Positions 7,036 to 14,736 of a stretch of DNA of 18,768 nt are shown one piece after another; the first letter of the stretch is position 1; every line of letters starts with the position of its first letter. The notes below the pieces were generated by a model. The model saw nothing but the letters and a program-made list of their open reading frames with translations. It did not search any database and was not told the origin of the DNA. The stretch comes from SURF-32 sp964648365 (lineage in GTDB: Bacteria > Planctomycetota > Phycisphaerae > UBA1845). The position numbers were made by a program, and so were the translations under genes. Where the stretch lies: assembly GCA_964648365.1 (NCBI GenBank), contig CAZYLK010000120.1:1-18768 (forward strand). Reading direction: 5' to 3'.

Positions 7036-8109
7036 TCAGCCTTTGCACTTGGCGCCGTTGCAGTCCGCGACGGTGCAGGCGAAGTCCGGGCACTCGACGA
7101 TGGACATCTCGTGCGGCTCGTTGCCCTGGCCGCGCACTTTCACCTTGGCCTTGCCCTTGCTGTTGACGACGCCGCGCGACGTGTCCCCGTTGTTGGAAAC
7201 CGTCAGGATGGTTCCCTCGGCGAGGCGCGACTTGATCTTCGACGTCATGCGGCCGGCCTTGCACACGTTGGTGAACTTGCGGATGGCGTCGCACTCGATG
7301 CCGCCGGCCACCCAGTGAAAAATGTTCTCCCAGACGATGCCGTTGCCGTTGCCAGGCTGCGGCACGGGCACGCCCAAGTCGAACCCGGCCGCATCCGTCA
7401 GGCACACGATTCGCCCGGCGCCGAACTCTTTGACGGCGATGCCCGGGCGGCCGGGGTTGGTGCTGTGATCGCCGATGCCCGTTGCCCCGTCTACCGCGGA
7501 CGAGAAGATCTCATCGAATGAGGTCGTCGATCCCGCGGGGCCGTCCCAGATGGGGTGATCGAGCGTCTTCACCACCGGCGAGGGGCGACCGGCCGGTCCG
7601 TGCGAGCGGGTGTCGTAGGTAACGCCGAACCGCGTGGCCAGCGGATCACATGCCGGGTAGTAGTTGCCCCAGTCGCGCATCATCACCAGCCCGCCACCGG
7701 CGCGGACGAAGTTCTCAATGTCATCGAGTTCATCCGGCGTGAAATCCACGTCGACCAGCCCGGTGAACAGCGCTCGCGTACCGGCGATGTTGCCGGCCGT
7801 GAAGCGATCGGTGATGCCGACGGAGAAGCCCGCGTCGAGCAGCATCTGCGTGGCCTCGGCCATGGCCGGGCCGGTCAGGTAGCGGTCGCCCCCGCCCACC
7901 AGCGCATCGCCGGTGCGCGTCTCATCCAGCGACAGCACGTCCACCGGTCCCGAAGTTCGCGGGGCGGCGGGAGGCGACGGCTGAAACGACGGCGCGGCGA
8001 TCAGGCCATCGCCGTTACGCGGCGCGGCATCTTCCGCCATGGCAGACGCCGGCCCGCCGGAAGCACACAGGACGCTGACCAGGACGACGGAATGGAACAG
8101 ATTTCGCAC
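7036..8109 (-). CDS. Exported DUF4350/GATase1-like protein with C-terminal Cys/Lys-rich domain
   Basis: The protein has 357 aa from GTG at 8109, chosen for GGGGGAAG 7 nt upstream and a signal peptide (residues 1-23, cleavage near ASA/MA). Residues about 50-280 resemble the class-I glutamine-amidotransferase-like fold of the DUF4350/ThuA type. A disordered Pro-rich stretch is followed by a hydrophobic strand, then D-D-I-E-N-F-V-R-A-G-G-G-L-V-M-M, then the typical K-E-F-G-A-G-R-I-V-C-L-T-D and a WVAGG helix. No nucleophile-His-Glu triad can be asserted, so it may be a binding fold rather than an enzyme. Residues about 280-357 form a second domain (VCKAGRMTSKIKSRL..., ending in four Cys over about 16 residues) that recalls the tail of the propeller protein at 1-1609. 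It is divergent from blaI. A promoter is visible at 8172-8201. Confidence 0.75.
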   Translation of the reverse strand: MRNLFHSVVLVSVLCASGGPASAMAEDAAPRNGDGLIAAPSFQPSPPAAPRTSGPVDVLSLDETRTGDALVGGGDRYLTGPAMAEATQMLLDAGFSVGITDRFTAGNIAGTRALFTGLVDVDFTPDELDDIENFVRAGGGLVMMRDWGNYYPACDPLATRFGVTYDTRSHGPAGRPSPVVKTLDHPIWDGPAGSTTSFDEIFSSAVDGATGIGDHSTNPGRPGIAVKEFGAGRIVCLTDAAGFDLGVPVPQPGNGNGIVWENIFHWVAGGIECDAIRKFTNVCKAGRMTSKIKSRLAEGTILTVSNNGDTSRGVVNSKGKAKVKVRGQGNEPHEMSIVECPDFACTVADCNGAKCKG

Positions 8110-8171
8110 AGGACTTCCCCCTGAAAATGAAGGTCTGCATGTCGCGCGGGCGCCCGCGGCCGATGGGGACG

Positions 8172-8201
8172 ATTCTACCCAACGCGGTGCCGGGAATTCA
8201 A
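8172..8201 (-). promoter_or_regulatory. Probable sigma-70-type promoter for the gene at 7036-8109
   Basis: Read on the minus strand, TTGAAT (8201-8196) and TAGAAT (8177-8172) are separated by 18 nt. The -10 matches TATAAT at 5 of 6 and the -35 matches TTGACA at 4 of 6. Transcription would start near 8165, giving a leader of about 56 nt before the GTG at 8109. Confidence 0.5.
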
Positions 8202-8369
8202 ACGGTAGACGAGCCTCGCGAGCCTCACACCGGCCGCAGTGCTGCCGACGTGCTGCCCGGGTGCGCGCCGGGGTGGATGCCTGGCTGCGCTCCGCCTGGG
8301 CGCTGGCCCGCAACGAGACCGTGCCGATCCGGCCTGACGAGACCCGACAAAAAAAATTCCAGATTCCTC

Positions 8370-8398
8370 TTGACGGCCTACTATGCGTCTAGTAACAT
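8370..8398 (+). promoter_or_regulatory. blaI-M56 operon promoter with operator-like dyad in the spacer
   Basis: TTGACG (8370-8375) and TAACAT (8393-8398) are 17 nt apart. The dyad TACTA-N6-TAGTA occupies 8379-8394, between and touching the -10. BlaI/MecI repressors bind short dyads at their own promoters as dimers, so self-repression through this site is the natural reading (inference). The leader to the ATG at 8429 would be about 25 nt. Confidence 0.6.
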
Positions 8399-8428
8399 TC
8401 CGATACAGTCAGTAAACGGAGATTCGGC

Positions 8429-8863
8429 ATGGGCAAGTCTGCCCCTCACATCACGGCCGCGGAACTGAAGATCCTGAAGGTCCTCTGGCGGATAGGGCCG
8501 GCGACGGTCCGGGACGTTCTGGACGCCCTGGCCCAGGAAGGCGAGTCGCCTGCCTACACCACGGTTATGACGCTTATGAACCAGTTGGCCGACAAGGACG
8601 CGCTGAGCGTGGACCGGCGTCGCCAGCCCTTCGTTTATGAGCCGGCCGTTCGGCGGGAGCAGGTGCTGGGCGACCGCATCGCTCAGTTCGTGCAGACGGT
8701 CTTCGACGGCCAGGCGGGTGAACTGGTGCTGCGGCTGGTCGAGCAGGCCAACCTGAGCCCGGACGACCTGAAGCGCATCGAAGCGAAAATCGAGGCGCGT
8801 GAAAGGGACGAGGCCGCCGGCGACGTCTCCGCTTCCGACCGGAAGAAAGGAGGCAAGTCGTGA
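8429..8863 (+). CDS. blaI: BlaI/MecI/CopY-family transcriptional repressor
   Basis: The protein has 144 aa. GGAG lies 7 nt upstream of the ATG. The N-terminal 75 residues are the family's winged helix-turn-helix: ITAAELKILKVLW, then G-P-A-T-V-R-D-V, A-Y-T-T-V-M-T-L-M and Y-E-P near the wing. The C-terminal part (about 75-125) is the dimerisation helices. A charged tail (EARERDEAAGDVSASDRKKG) follows. Length is close to the family norm of 120-140 aa. In this family the paired membrane peptidase cleaves or inactivates the repressor on a signal. Here the partner overlaps it by 4 nt (GTGA), so they are translationally coupled. The signal is unlikely to be a beta-lactam, because the partner lacks a visible penicillin-binding domain. 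The symbol denotes the family only. Confidence 0.93.
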   Translation: MGKSAPHITAAELKILKVLWRIGPATVRDVLDALAQEGESPAYTTVMTLMNQLADKDALSVDRRRQPFVYEPAVRREQVLGDRIAQFVQTVFDGQAGELVLRLVEQANLSPDDLKRIEAKIEARERDEAAGDVSASDRKKGGKS

Positions 8864-11163
8864 AATCTCTGACCCAGCTTGCCGTCCCCGTCGCCGCCGT
8901 CGAATCGTCGGGCTTTTCTACCGCGCTGCTTCACTGGGTCGGCGCGGGTGTCCTGTATGGCACGCTGCTGGCCCTGTGTACGTGGATCATCGTGCGCGTC
9001 GCCGGTCGCCGTATCGGCCCTGCCCTGCATGGGGCGCTGTGGCTGGTCGTGCTGCTCAAGTTTGTCTTACCCGCCGGTCCCGGTTGGACGTGGTCGCTCT
9101 CATCGCTGACCCGCAACGCGGCGGAACGGCTTCACGTCGACGGCGCGGAAGACGTGGCCGCGCCGATGCAGGCCGCGACGGCAGCGGACGCACAGGTTGA
9201 ATTGCTGTTACTCGAGGAGGATCCGCGCGTCGCCTCTGCGGCAGCTTACAACGGTTCGTTGGAACTGCTGTCGCCTGCCGGGCGCGACGTCGCGACGGCC
9301 TTGGCCTGGCTCGCCTGGGCATACATCGTCGGCGTGGCCGTGGCTGCCGCGGTACGGCTGACGCAATTCGCGCGGTTCGCGCGGCACAGCCGCAACCTCC
9401 CGCCGGCCGACATCGAAACGTGCATCTTCGTCCGCGACGTGTGCCGCCGCATCGGCGTGCGCCAAATCCCGGACGTACGTGTCAGCGGCGACGCGCCGGC
9501 GCCCTACATCCTGGGCGTGATGCGTCCGTTGCTGGTGCTGTCGCGGCGGCAGATGTCGGACGGGCAACAGCTTGAGGCCGTGGTGCTGCACGAACTGGCG
9601 CACCTGCGCCGCGGCGATCTGTTCATTCGTTACGTTCAGTGGTTCGTTGGAACCGCTTTGTTTTTCTGGCCGGTGGTCGCGTGGGTGAACCGCCGGATCG
9701 ACCTGATGCGCGAGCATGCCTGTGACGTTTGGGCCCTTCGTTACGGGACGCTCCGCCCCAGCGAGTACGCGCGCTGCCTGCTGGAGGCTCTGGAGCCGGT
9801 TCGATCCGATCGTTTGCGTTACTGCCCCGCTGCCATGGCGGCCAATGTCAAATCCGTCGAGAGGAGAATCGACATGATCCTGGAGTCCCCTCGCAGAACC
9901 CCTTCGCGCCGGTGGCTGGGCGTGCCCGTGGTGGCACTGCTGGCCGCGTGGTGCGGTTTCGCGCTGACCGGCGCCGCGTCGCCGGTCGCCCCCGCTGCTG
10001 AAGAAGTCAAAGATGACGCTCAGAAGGCCGTGAAGATCGTCGTCCAGCAGGCCGACGGCAACGTCTTCGTCGATGAGACCGAAGAGGACGTCGAGTTCCA
10101 GACCGACGACGGCCAGCACGTCATCGTGCGCCGTCGCGTCGCCGGTCCGGACGGCGCGGCCAAGGCCATGTTCATCGGCAAGGACGGCAACATGCCGTTC
10201 GGCGCACTGCACGGCGTGAGCTTTGTCACGCCGAAGCAACTGGCGCAGTTTTACCAGGACCACCCCACGGCCGACGTCGACGCGGACGGCAAGATCTCGC
10301 GCATCGAGCACGACGCCTACCTGACCGCCCGCGCCATGCTGGCGCCGGGGCAGGTGCTGGGCCAGTTCCCGAAGGCCGACCGTGACGAGAACGGCGTGCT
10401 GGACGGGATGGAGGCCGCTCGCCTCGTGGCCGGACCGGGCATGTTCATGCAGCGGTTCAACTTCGATACCGACGGCGCGCCGGGTGAAGTCGGTGCGATC
10501 GTCAAGGTCGAAGCGCACGTCGGCGCCGATGGCCACGAGATTCATCCGCAGGTGGTCGTGACCGGTCCGGACGGCGACATCAACGTGGACGAAGCCAACG
10601 TGATCGTCGAACTCGAAGTCGAGGATACCGTCGGCGACGCCACGGAAGAAGCCGTGTTCCAGTCCGACGACGGCCAGACGCATCGCGTGATGGTTCGCCG
10701 AATGGCCGGCCCGCACGGCGCCCACGGCGTGTTCGCCCCCCGCCAGTCGCCCGCCCGCTGGGTGCTGGACAACGTCCAGGGCGAACCCACGACGTATGAC
10801 GTCTCCGTGTACCTGGACGTCGCGCGCCGCGCTCCGCACGCGGCCATCCTGGAGCGGCATCCCGACGCCGACCTGGACGGCGACGGCGCCCTCTCCAAGG
10901 AGGAGATGGACGGCTTCGTGAAGTCGCTGCACGAGAACATCAACACATGGATCGGTGAGCACGGCGAAGGCGCCGCCGGTTTCCACGTCATGCACGGGGA
11001 GAACGTCAGGTTCGACCCGGCCACCGCCGAACCCGGCGAGTGGACCGAAGAATACACCGACGAAAACGGCAACCTGGTGAAGGTGGTCCGCACCGTGACC
11101 GTCAAGGACGGCAAGGTGGAAGTGTCGGTGAACAAGACGGTCGGCCAGGGCGAGAAGAACTGA
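8860..11163 (+). CDS. M56 (BlaR1-like) membrane metallopeptidase with EF-hand extracytoplasmic region
   Basis: The protein has 767 aa. The GTG at 8860 overlaps the blaI stop, with a strong AAAGGAGG 6 nt upstream. Membrane segments lie at about 18-49, 55-76, 143-167, 262-277 and 352-370. The zinc site is H244-E-L-A-H248 with E285 in R-E-H-A-C-D, standard for M56, so it is probably an active protease facing the cytoplasm. The last membrane segment is followed by about 395 residues outside the membrane. These contain three EF-hand loops with proper spacing of acidic residues (472-483, 507-518, 671-682; first two 35 apart, as in a paired EF-hand). Two related acidic stretches (about 385-440 and 560-625) share F-Q-T/S-D-D-G-Q and V-R-R-x-A-G-P. 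Each precedes an EF loop, so the region is an internal duplication. BlaR1 proper has a penicillin-binding sensor here; no SxxK/SxN/KTG set is apparent. Calcium sensing is an inference. Confidence 0.88.
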   Translation: MKSLTQLAVPVAAVESSGFSTALLHWVGAGVLYGTLLALCTWIIVRVAGRRIGPALHGALWLVVLLKFVLPAGPGWTWSLSSLTRNAAERLHVDGAEDVAAPMQAATAADAQVELLLLEEDPRVASAAAYNGSLELLSPAGRDVATALAWLAWAYIVGVAVAAAVRLTQFARFARHSRNLPPADIETCIFVRDVCRRIGVRQIPDVRVSGDAPAPYILGVMRPLLVLSRRQMSDGQQLEAVVLHELAHLRRGDLFIRYVQWFVGTALFFWPVVAWVNRRIDLMREHACDVWALRYGTLRPSEYARCLLEALEPVRSDRLRYCPAAMAANVKSVERRIDMILESPRRTPSRRWLGVPVVALLAAWCGFALTGAASPVAPAAEEVKDDAQKAVKIVVQQADGNVFVDETEEDVEFQTDDGQHVIVRRRVAGPDGAAKAMFIGKDGNMPFGALHGVSFVTPKQLAQFYQDHPTADVDADGKISRIEHDAYLTARAMLAPGQVLGQFPKADRDENGVLDGMEAARLVAGPGMFMQRFNFDTDGAPGEVGAIVKVEAHVGADGHEIHPQVVVTGPDGDINVDEANVIVELEVEDTVGDATEEAVFQSDDGQTHRVMVRRMAGPHGAHGVFAPRQSPARWVLDNVQGEPTTYDVSVYLDVARRAPHAAILERHPDADLDGDGALSKEEMDGFVKSLHENINTWIGEHGEGAAGFHVMHGENVRFDPATAEPGEWTEEYTDENGNLVKVVRTVTVKDGKVEVSVNKTVGQGEKN

Positions 11164-11194
11164 GCCAGCCCGCCGACGCGCCAAGTCTACAATC

Positions 11195-11231
11195 GCCCCC
11201 GGCCGGACACCGTTCGGTCGGGGGCTTTTTT
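11195..11231 (+). terminator. Intrinsic terminator after the M56 gene
   Basis: An 11-bp stem (GCCCCCGGCCG pairing with CGGTCGGGGGC, one G-U pair) with a 9-nt loop is followed by six T residues at 11226-11231. It starts about 32 nt after the stop of the M56 gene and isolates this operon from the next gene. Confidence 0.88.
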
Positions 11232-11301
11232 GCTTTGTGGCCGGCGCTCCGTCGCGACGGCTCGCGCAGACCGCGCGGCCGAGCGACCGTAGACTGCCGC
11301 C

Positions 11302-13527
11302 ATGAGTCGCAGACGCTCCAAAGAAACGCCCCACGTGGCGGCGCGGTTCGTGGCGACGGCCGAGGCGCCGTCGGCGGCCGGGACACTGCACCGGTCGCGG
11401 CCGGCCTTCGTGCTGGTTGCCGCGGCGGTCGTGGCGGCAGCGGTCCTCGGCGTCTTCTGGCCGCTGCTGTCGGCGCAGGCGCTGTCGTACGACGACGACC
11501 TTTACCTGCTCAACAATCGATACGTCCAGAACCCGAGCTGGTCGTCGCTGGCGTTTTTCTTTTCGGAACTCACCGAAACGACGACGCTGACCGGTTACAC
11601 GCACCCGATCGCGCTGACGTCGCTGATGCTCGACTGCGCCCTGGGCGGCACGGCGAACGACCTGACGGCGTTTCATCGCACCAACCTGGCGTTGCACGTG
11701 GTGACGTGCCTGTGCCTGATGGGCGTTTGCGTGCTGCTGTTCGGCCGGGTGTGGCCGGCGGCGCTGGCGGCGCTGCTGTTCGGGCTGCATCCGCTCATGG
11801 TCGAACCGCTGGCGTGGCTGGGACAGCGCAAGGCGCTGCTGGCGGGGACGTTTTCGGCCATCTGCCTGCTGTGCTATGTGTTGTCGGTCCGCACGAGCGG
11901 GCGGCGGCGATGGGCGCTGATCGGCGTGTCGCTGGCGGCGTATGCGGCGGGCCTGCTGTCCAAGCCGTCGGCGGTGCCGGTCGTCGCGCTGATCGTACTG
12001 CTGGACGTGTGGCCGTTGCGGCGGATCAGCCGGCAGGCCCTGGTGGAAAAGCTCCCCTACCTCGCGCTCGCCATCGCGGGGGCCGCGCTGGCGCTGGTCT
12101 CCCACGCCGCCACGGCCGAGGTGCGGCTCACAGAGACCGGGCCGGGCACGAAGCTTCTTACCCTGCTGCACAAGGTCGGCTTCTATGCGGGCAAGATCAT
12201 CTGGCCGTCGTCGCTGTCGTCGTTCTACCCCACGCCGGCGCCGCTGGCCTGGTCCAATGCGGATGTGCTCATCGTGGCGGCGTTCGGCGCGGCGCTGCTC
12301 GGGGCCGCGGCCGTGTCGCTGCGATGGACGAAGGCTGCGGCGGTCTGCACGCTGATGTTCCTGGCGGCGCTGTCGCCGGTGCTGGGCGGCGTGGGATACA
12401 GTTGGATCTATGCGTTTGATAATTACCTTTACATCCCGCTCTTCGGTGCGGCGATCGGAGCAGCCTGGGCACTTCAGCGGGTGAGCCGGCGCAGCGTCGA
12501 CAGGAACCCGACACCGATCGGCAGCGCTGCGAATGCACACCCACCGTCGGCGAAGTCCTATGTGCCGTACGTCGGCGTCGCGATCGCCATCGCGCTGCTG
12601 GCGGCCGAGGCTGTGGCCACCCGGCGGTATCTGTCCCGCTGGCAGGATACGGACGGCCTCCACGCCTACATGGTCAGCCTGAACCCGGATCACGCCCGAC
12701 CGCACTTCGTGCGTGCGTATTACCTCGCCCATGAGGGCGATTCCGCGGAGGCCATCGAGGCGTACAAAGCGGCAGCAAAACTCGATCCGACGCTGCCGGG
12801 CGTGCAGGCCAATCTGGGACAACTGCTGCTTGACGCGGGGCGCGCCGAAGAGGCGATCGCTCCACTAGCCGCAGCCGCGGAGCAGATGCCGGATGTTCCC
12901 GCGCGGCACTTTGCGCTCGGGCTGGCCTGCGCGCAGACGGATCGCATGGCGCTGGCGGCGGCGGCGTTCGAAAATGCGCTGGCGCTCGATCCGCATCACA
13001 TGGCCGCGATGGAGAACCTGGGGCGAGCGTGCTTCATGCTGGATCGGTTCGCCGACGCCGCGGCCGCGTGGCAACGCCGCCTGGCAGAAGGCCCGGCCGG
13101 CGCCGACGTACACGAGATGCTGGGCGAGGCGCTGATCCGGCTCGATCGACCGGCGGAAGGGGTCGCGCAACTGGTTCTGGCGCTGCGCGCCGGCCGCGCC
13201 CGGGTCGAGTTGGCGCTTCGGGTCGTGTGGCTGCTCGCCACGCATGAACAGGCCGCGGTTCGCAACGGCGCCGAAGCGCTGAGTATTGCCGCGGGCCTGA
13301 ACCGCGCGACGGGCGGCCGCGATCCACGCGTACTGGACGCGCTGGCCGCGGCTCTGGCAGAGACGGGAGATTTCGATGAGGCCGCGCGCGCGGCGGAATC
13401 GGCGGTAGCCATCGCCCGCGGGCGCGGCGACGACGCGACGGCCGATGCAATCGAGGCGCGGTTGGCCGCATATCGCGAGGGACGGGCATGGCGGGATGAA
13501 GAAGGGAGTAAGGGAGTAAGGGAGTAA
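11302..13527 (+). CDS. TMTC-like membrane glycosyltransferase fused to TPR domain
   Basis: The protein has 741 aa. About ten membrane helices occupy residues 33-450. The first loop has Y-D-D-D (D64-66), the acidic motif position expected for a GT-C glycosyltransferase. A later conserved motif is HPLMVEPLAWLGQRK (compare H-P-x-H-V-E-S-V-A-W in the TMTC/protein O-mannosyltransferase-like family). From residue about 455 there are at least five TPRs (near 466-497, 500-531, 533-565, 568-599 and one more), ending near residue 725. Members add a sugar from a lipid carrier to extracytoplasmic proteins, although for bacterial proteins the acceptor is mostly unknown. The ATG at 11302 has no Shine-Dalgarno sequence, as with some other genes here. 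The last residues (GSKGVRE, stop) come from an 8-bp simple repeat, so the original C-terminus has probably been altered. Confidence 0.82.
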   Translation: MSRRRSKETPHVAARFVATAEAPSAAGTLHRSRPAFVLVAAAVVAAAVLGVFWPLLSAQALSYDDDLYLLNNRYVQNPSWSSLAFFFSELTETTTLTGYTHPIALTSLMLDCALGGTANDLTAFHRTNLALHVVTCLCLMGVCVLLFGRVWPAALAALLFGLHPLMVEPLAWLGQRKALLAGTFSAICLLCYVLSVRTSGRRRWALIGVSLAAYAAGLLSKPSAVPVVALIVLLDVWPLRRISRQALVEKLPYLALAIAGAALALVSHAATAEVRLTETGPGTKLLTLLHKVGFYAGKIIWPSSLSSFYPTPAPLAWSNADVLIVAAFGAALLGAAAVSLRWTKAAAVCTLMFLAALSPVLGGVGYSWIYAFDNYLYIPLFGAAIGAAWALQRVSRRSVDRNPTPIGSAANAHPPSAKSYVPYVGVAIAIALLAAEAVATRRYLSRWQDTDGLHAYMVSLNPDHARPHFVRAYYLAHEGDSAEAIEAYKAAAKLDPTLPGVQANLGQLLLDAGRAEEAIAPLAAAAEQMPDVPARHFALGLACAQTDRMALAAAAFENALALDPHHMAAMENLGRACFMLDRFADAAAAWQRRLAEGPAGADVHEMLGEALIRLDRPAEGVAQLVLALRAGRARVELALRVVWLLATHEQAAVRNGAEALSIAAGLNRATGGRDPRVLDALAAALAETGDFDEAARAAESAVAIARGRGDDATADAIEARLAAYREGRAWRDEEGSKGVRE

Positions 13528-13575
13528 GGGAGTAAGGGAGTAAGGGAGTAAGGGAGTACGGGAGTACGGGAGTAC
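13504..13575. repeat. 8-bp tandem array: six GGGAGTAA then three GGGAGTAC
   Basis: Nine perfect units run head to tail (13504-13551 GGGAGTAA; 13552-13575 GGGAGTAC), followed by a partial GGGAGC. The first three units are coding and include the stop of the TPR gene. Because 8 is not a multiple of 3, every frame meets the TAA within 24 bp, so the array acts as a universal stop whatever the copy number. Confidence 0.95.
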
Positions 13576-13626
13576 GGGAGCGAGACGGCTGCGGAGCAGA
13601 CTTTACGCAACAGGCACGCCTTCTTC

Positions 13627-13732
13627 TTATCCGCGTTCATCCGCGTTCATCTGCGGTTGGATCCTCTTCGCAGATGCCGGTGGATCGACCGCCGTATATC
13701 GACCGCAGATGAACGCGGATAAACGCGGATAA
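13627..13732. repeat. 31-bp inverted repeat, interspersed-repeat type
   Basis: Arms at about 13627-13657 and 13702-13732 are reverse complements over 31 bp with a single mismatch (a CCGCGTTCAT variant opposite a CCGCGTTTAT variant), around a 44-nt centre. Each arm itself contains two copies of an ATCCGCGTT-like unit. Sequences with ATCCGCGTTCATCTGCGG are, from memory, widely dispersed in planctomycete, verrucomicrobial and chloroflexi genomes. It could form a hairpin or mark a former mobile element. Confidence 0.85.
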
Positions 13733-13810
13733 GACCGGAGGGAGACGACAAGGGGCGAGCACGGCGGTGGTGACCGCCATGCCCGCCCGATGGTTCGTCG
13801 TTGCTGCACA

Positions 13811-13841
13811 TCGTCAGCCGCGCCGTTTGGCGCGAGGACGA
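13811..13841 (-). terminator. Hairpin directly after the gene at 13842-14696
   Basis: The inner stem CGCGCC (13819-13824) and GGCGCG (13829-13834) has a 4-nt loop. It is extended by TCGTC (13811-13815) against GACGA (13837-13841) across a small internal bulge. It abuts the stop codon. There is no T-run beyond it, so termination is likely but not classical. Confidence 0.5.
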
Positions 13842-14696
13842 TCAGCCGCAGCTCGCGCGCTTGCCCTTGATCTTCTTGCAGATGCCCGGTCCGCCGCCGG
13901 GGCAACTGATCGTCGTCGAGTACTTCTTGGCGCAGTCCTTCTTGTTCTCGCACTCCTCGCCGGACGAAATCGTGTCGCCCTGCACCGGGCACGTATCGCA
14001 GCCGCCCTTGGACTTGGCGTTCTTCTTGAGGGTGTACTGGCAACCGGCGCTGCCGGCGAACAGGACGTTGTCGAAGCCGAGCGCGTCGCCGGCGCCGCCG
14101 GTGATGTTCACCCGGATGGAGCGGATGTTGTTATCCGTGCTGACGACGCCCATGAAGTAGAGCTTGTTGCGCTGGAAGTTGAAGCCGGCGGCGTTGAACG
14201 AGCCGAGCAGATTGCCGCCGCCCTCGGGGCCGTCATACGCATCGAGCGTGATCGGGTGTACGCCGTTCGGATTGAACACGTCCAGCAGGAACACGCCGGC
14301 GCCCAGGGAAGGCTCGTCGAAAGAGATCGTCAGCGAACCCGCCTGCGCCGGCCCGGCGACGTAGTTCGACGCGGCGTGCAGCCCTTCCCCATCGGAAAGA
14401 GGCGGCGACGACGTGTTGCCCTGGCCGGGCCCTTCGCCCGTGGCGACCGATGTGACCGAGCCGGCGCCGAGAACGCGGACGCCTTCGCCCGCGTAGTGAT
14501 CGGGGAGAATCCCCCCGACCGGATGCGAGTCGAAGTCCACCGCTTCGTTCACGTCACCGCCGAGGTCCGCGATCTTGTTGCGGAAGTCGACCGAATTGCC
14601 GGTGGGGTTGTCCACGAAGCCGATGACCTCGCCGTAGGCCGCCGTCGACAACATGGCAGCGGCCAGCAGCGCAAATCTCGTCAAACCTGTTCTCAT
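13842..14696 (-). CDS. Exported protein with jelly-roll-like domain and eight-cysteine tail
   Basis: The protein has 284 aa. The ATG at 14696 has GGGAGG and AGGAA upstream. The signal peptide MRTGLTRFALLAAAMLSTAA is cleaved near YG/EV. Residues about 40-218 have the pattern of planctomycete PEP-CTERM-type or carbohydrate-binding-like domains: V-D-F-D-S, G-I-L-P-D-H-Y, L-T-I-S-F-D-E-P and a final L-G-F-D-N-V-L-F. The last 66 residues (219-284) are unlike the rest: Lys/Gly-rich with eight Cys, enough for four disulphides or a metal site. No PEP-CTERM anchor is present. It is probably a secreted single-copy structural or adhesion protein. Its function is unknown. Confidence 0.78.
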   Translation of the reverse strand: MRTGLTRFALLAAAMLSTAAYGEVIGFVDNPTGNSVDFRNKIADLGGDVNEAVDFDSHPVGGILPDHYAGEGVRVLGAGSVTSVATGEGPGQGNTSSPPLSDGEGLHAASNYVAGPAQAGSLTISFDEPSLGAGVFLLDVFNPNGVHPITLDAYDGPEGGGNLLGSFNAAGFNFQRNKLYFMGVVSTDNNIRSIRVNITGGAGDALGFDNVLFAGSAGCQYTLKKNAKSKGGCDTCPVQGDTISSGEECENKKDCAKKYSTTISCPGGGPGICKKIKGKRASCG

Positions 14697-14736
14697 TTCC
14701 TGCGTCCTCCCTGAATTAGACGTGGTACGATCATGT

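Noticed and set aside
8860..11163. Naming the M56 gene blaR1 or mecR1
   Set aside because: The protease part fits, but no penicillin-binding transpeptidase-like domain or its motifs can be seen, so the beta-lactam sensor name would mislead.
9208..12822. A 1204-codon minus-strand open frame spanning the M56 and TMTC-like genes
   Set aside because: It is antisense to two well-supported genes and crosses the intrinsic terminator. Its composition (runs of R, Q, H, G) is typical of frames opened by high third-position GC. No domain, signal or ribosome site is seen.
13504..13575. The short tandem array as a CRISPR
   Set aside because: Units are 8 bp with no spacers, and no cas genes are present.
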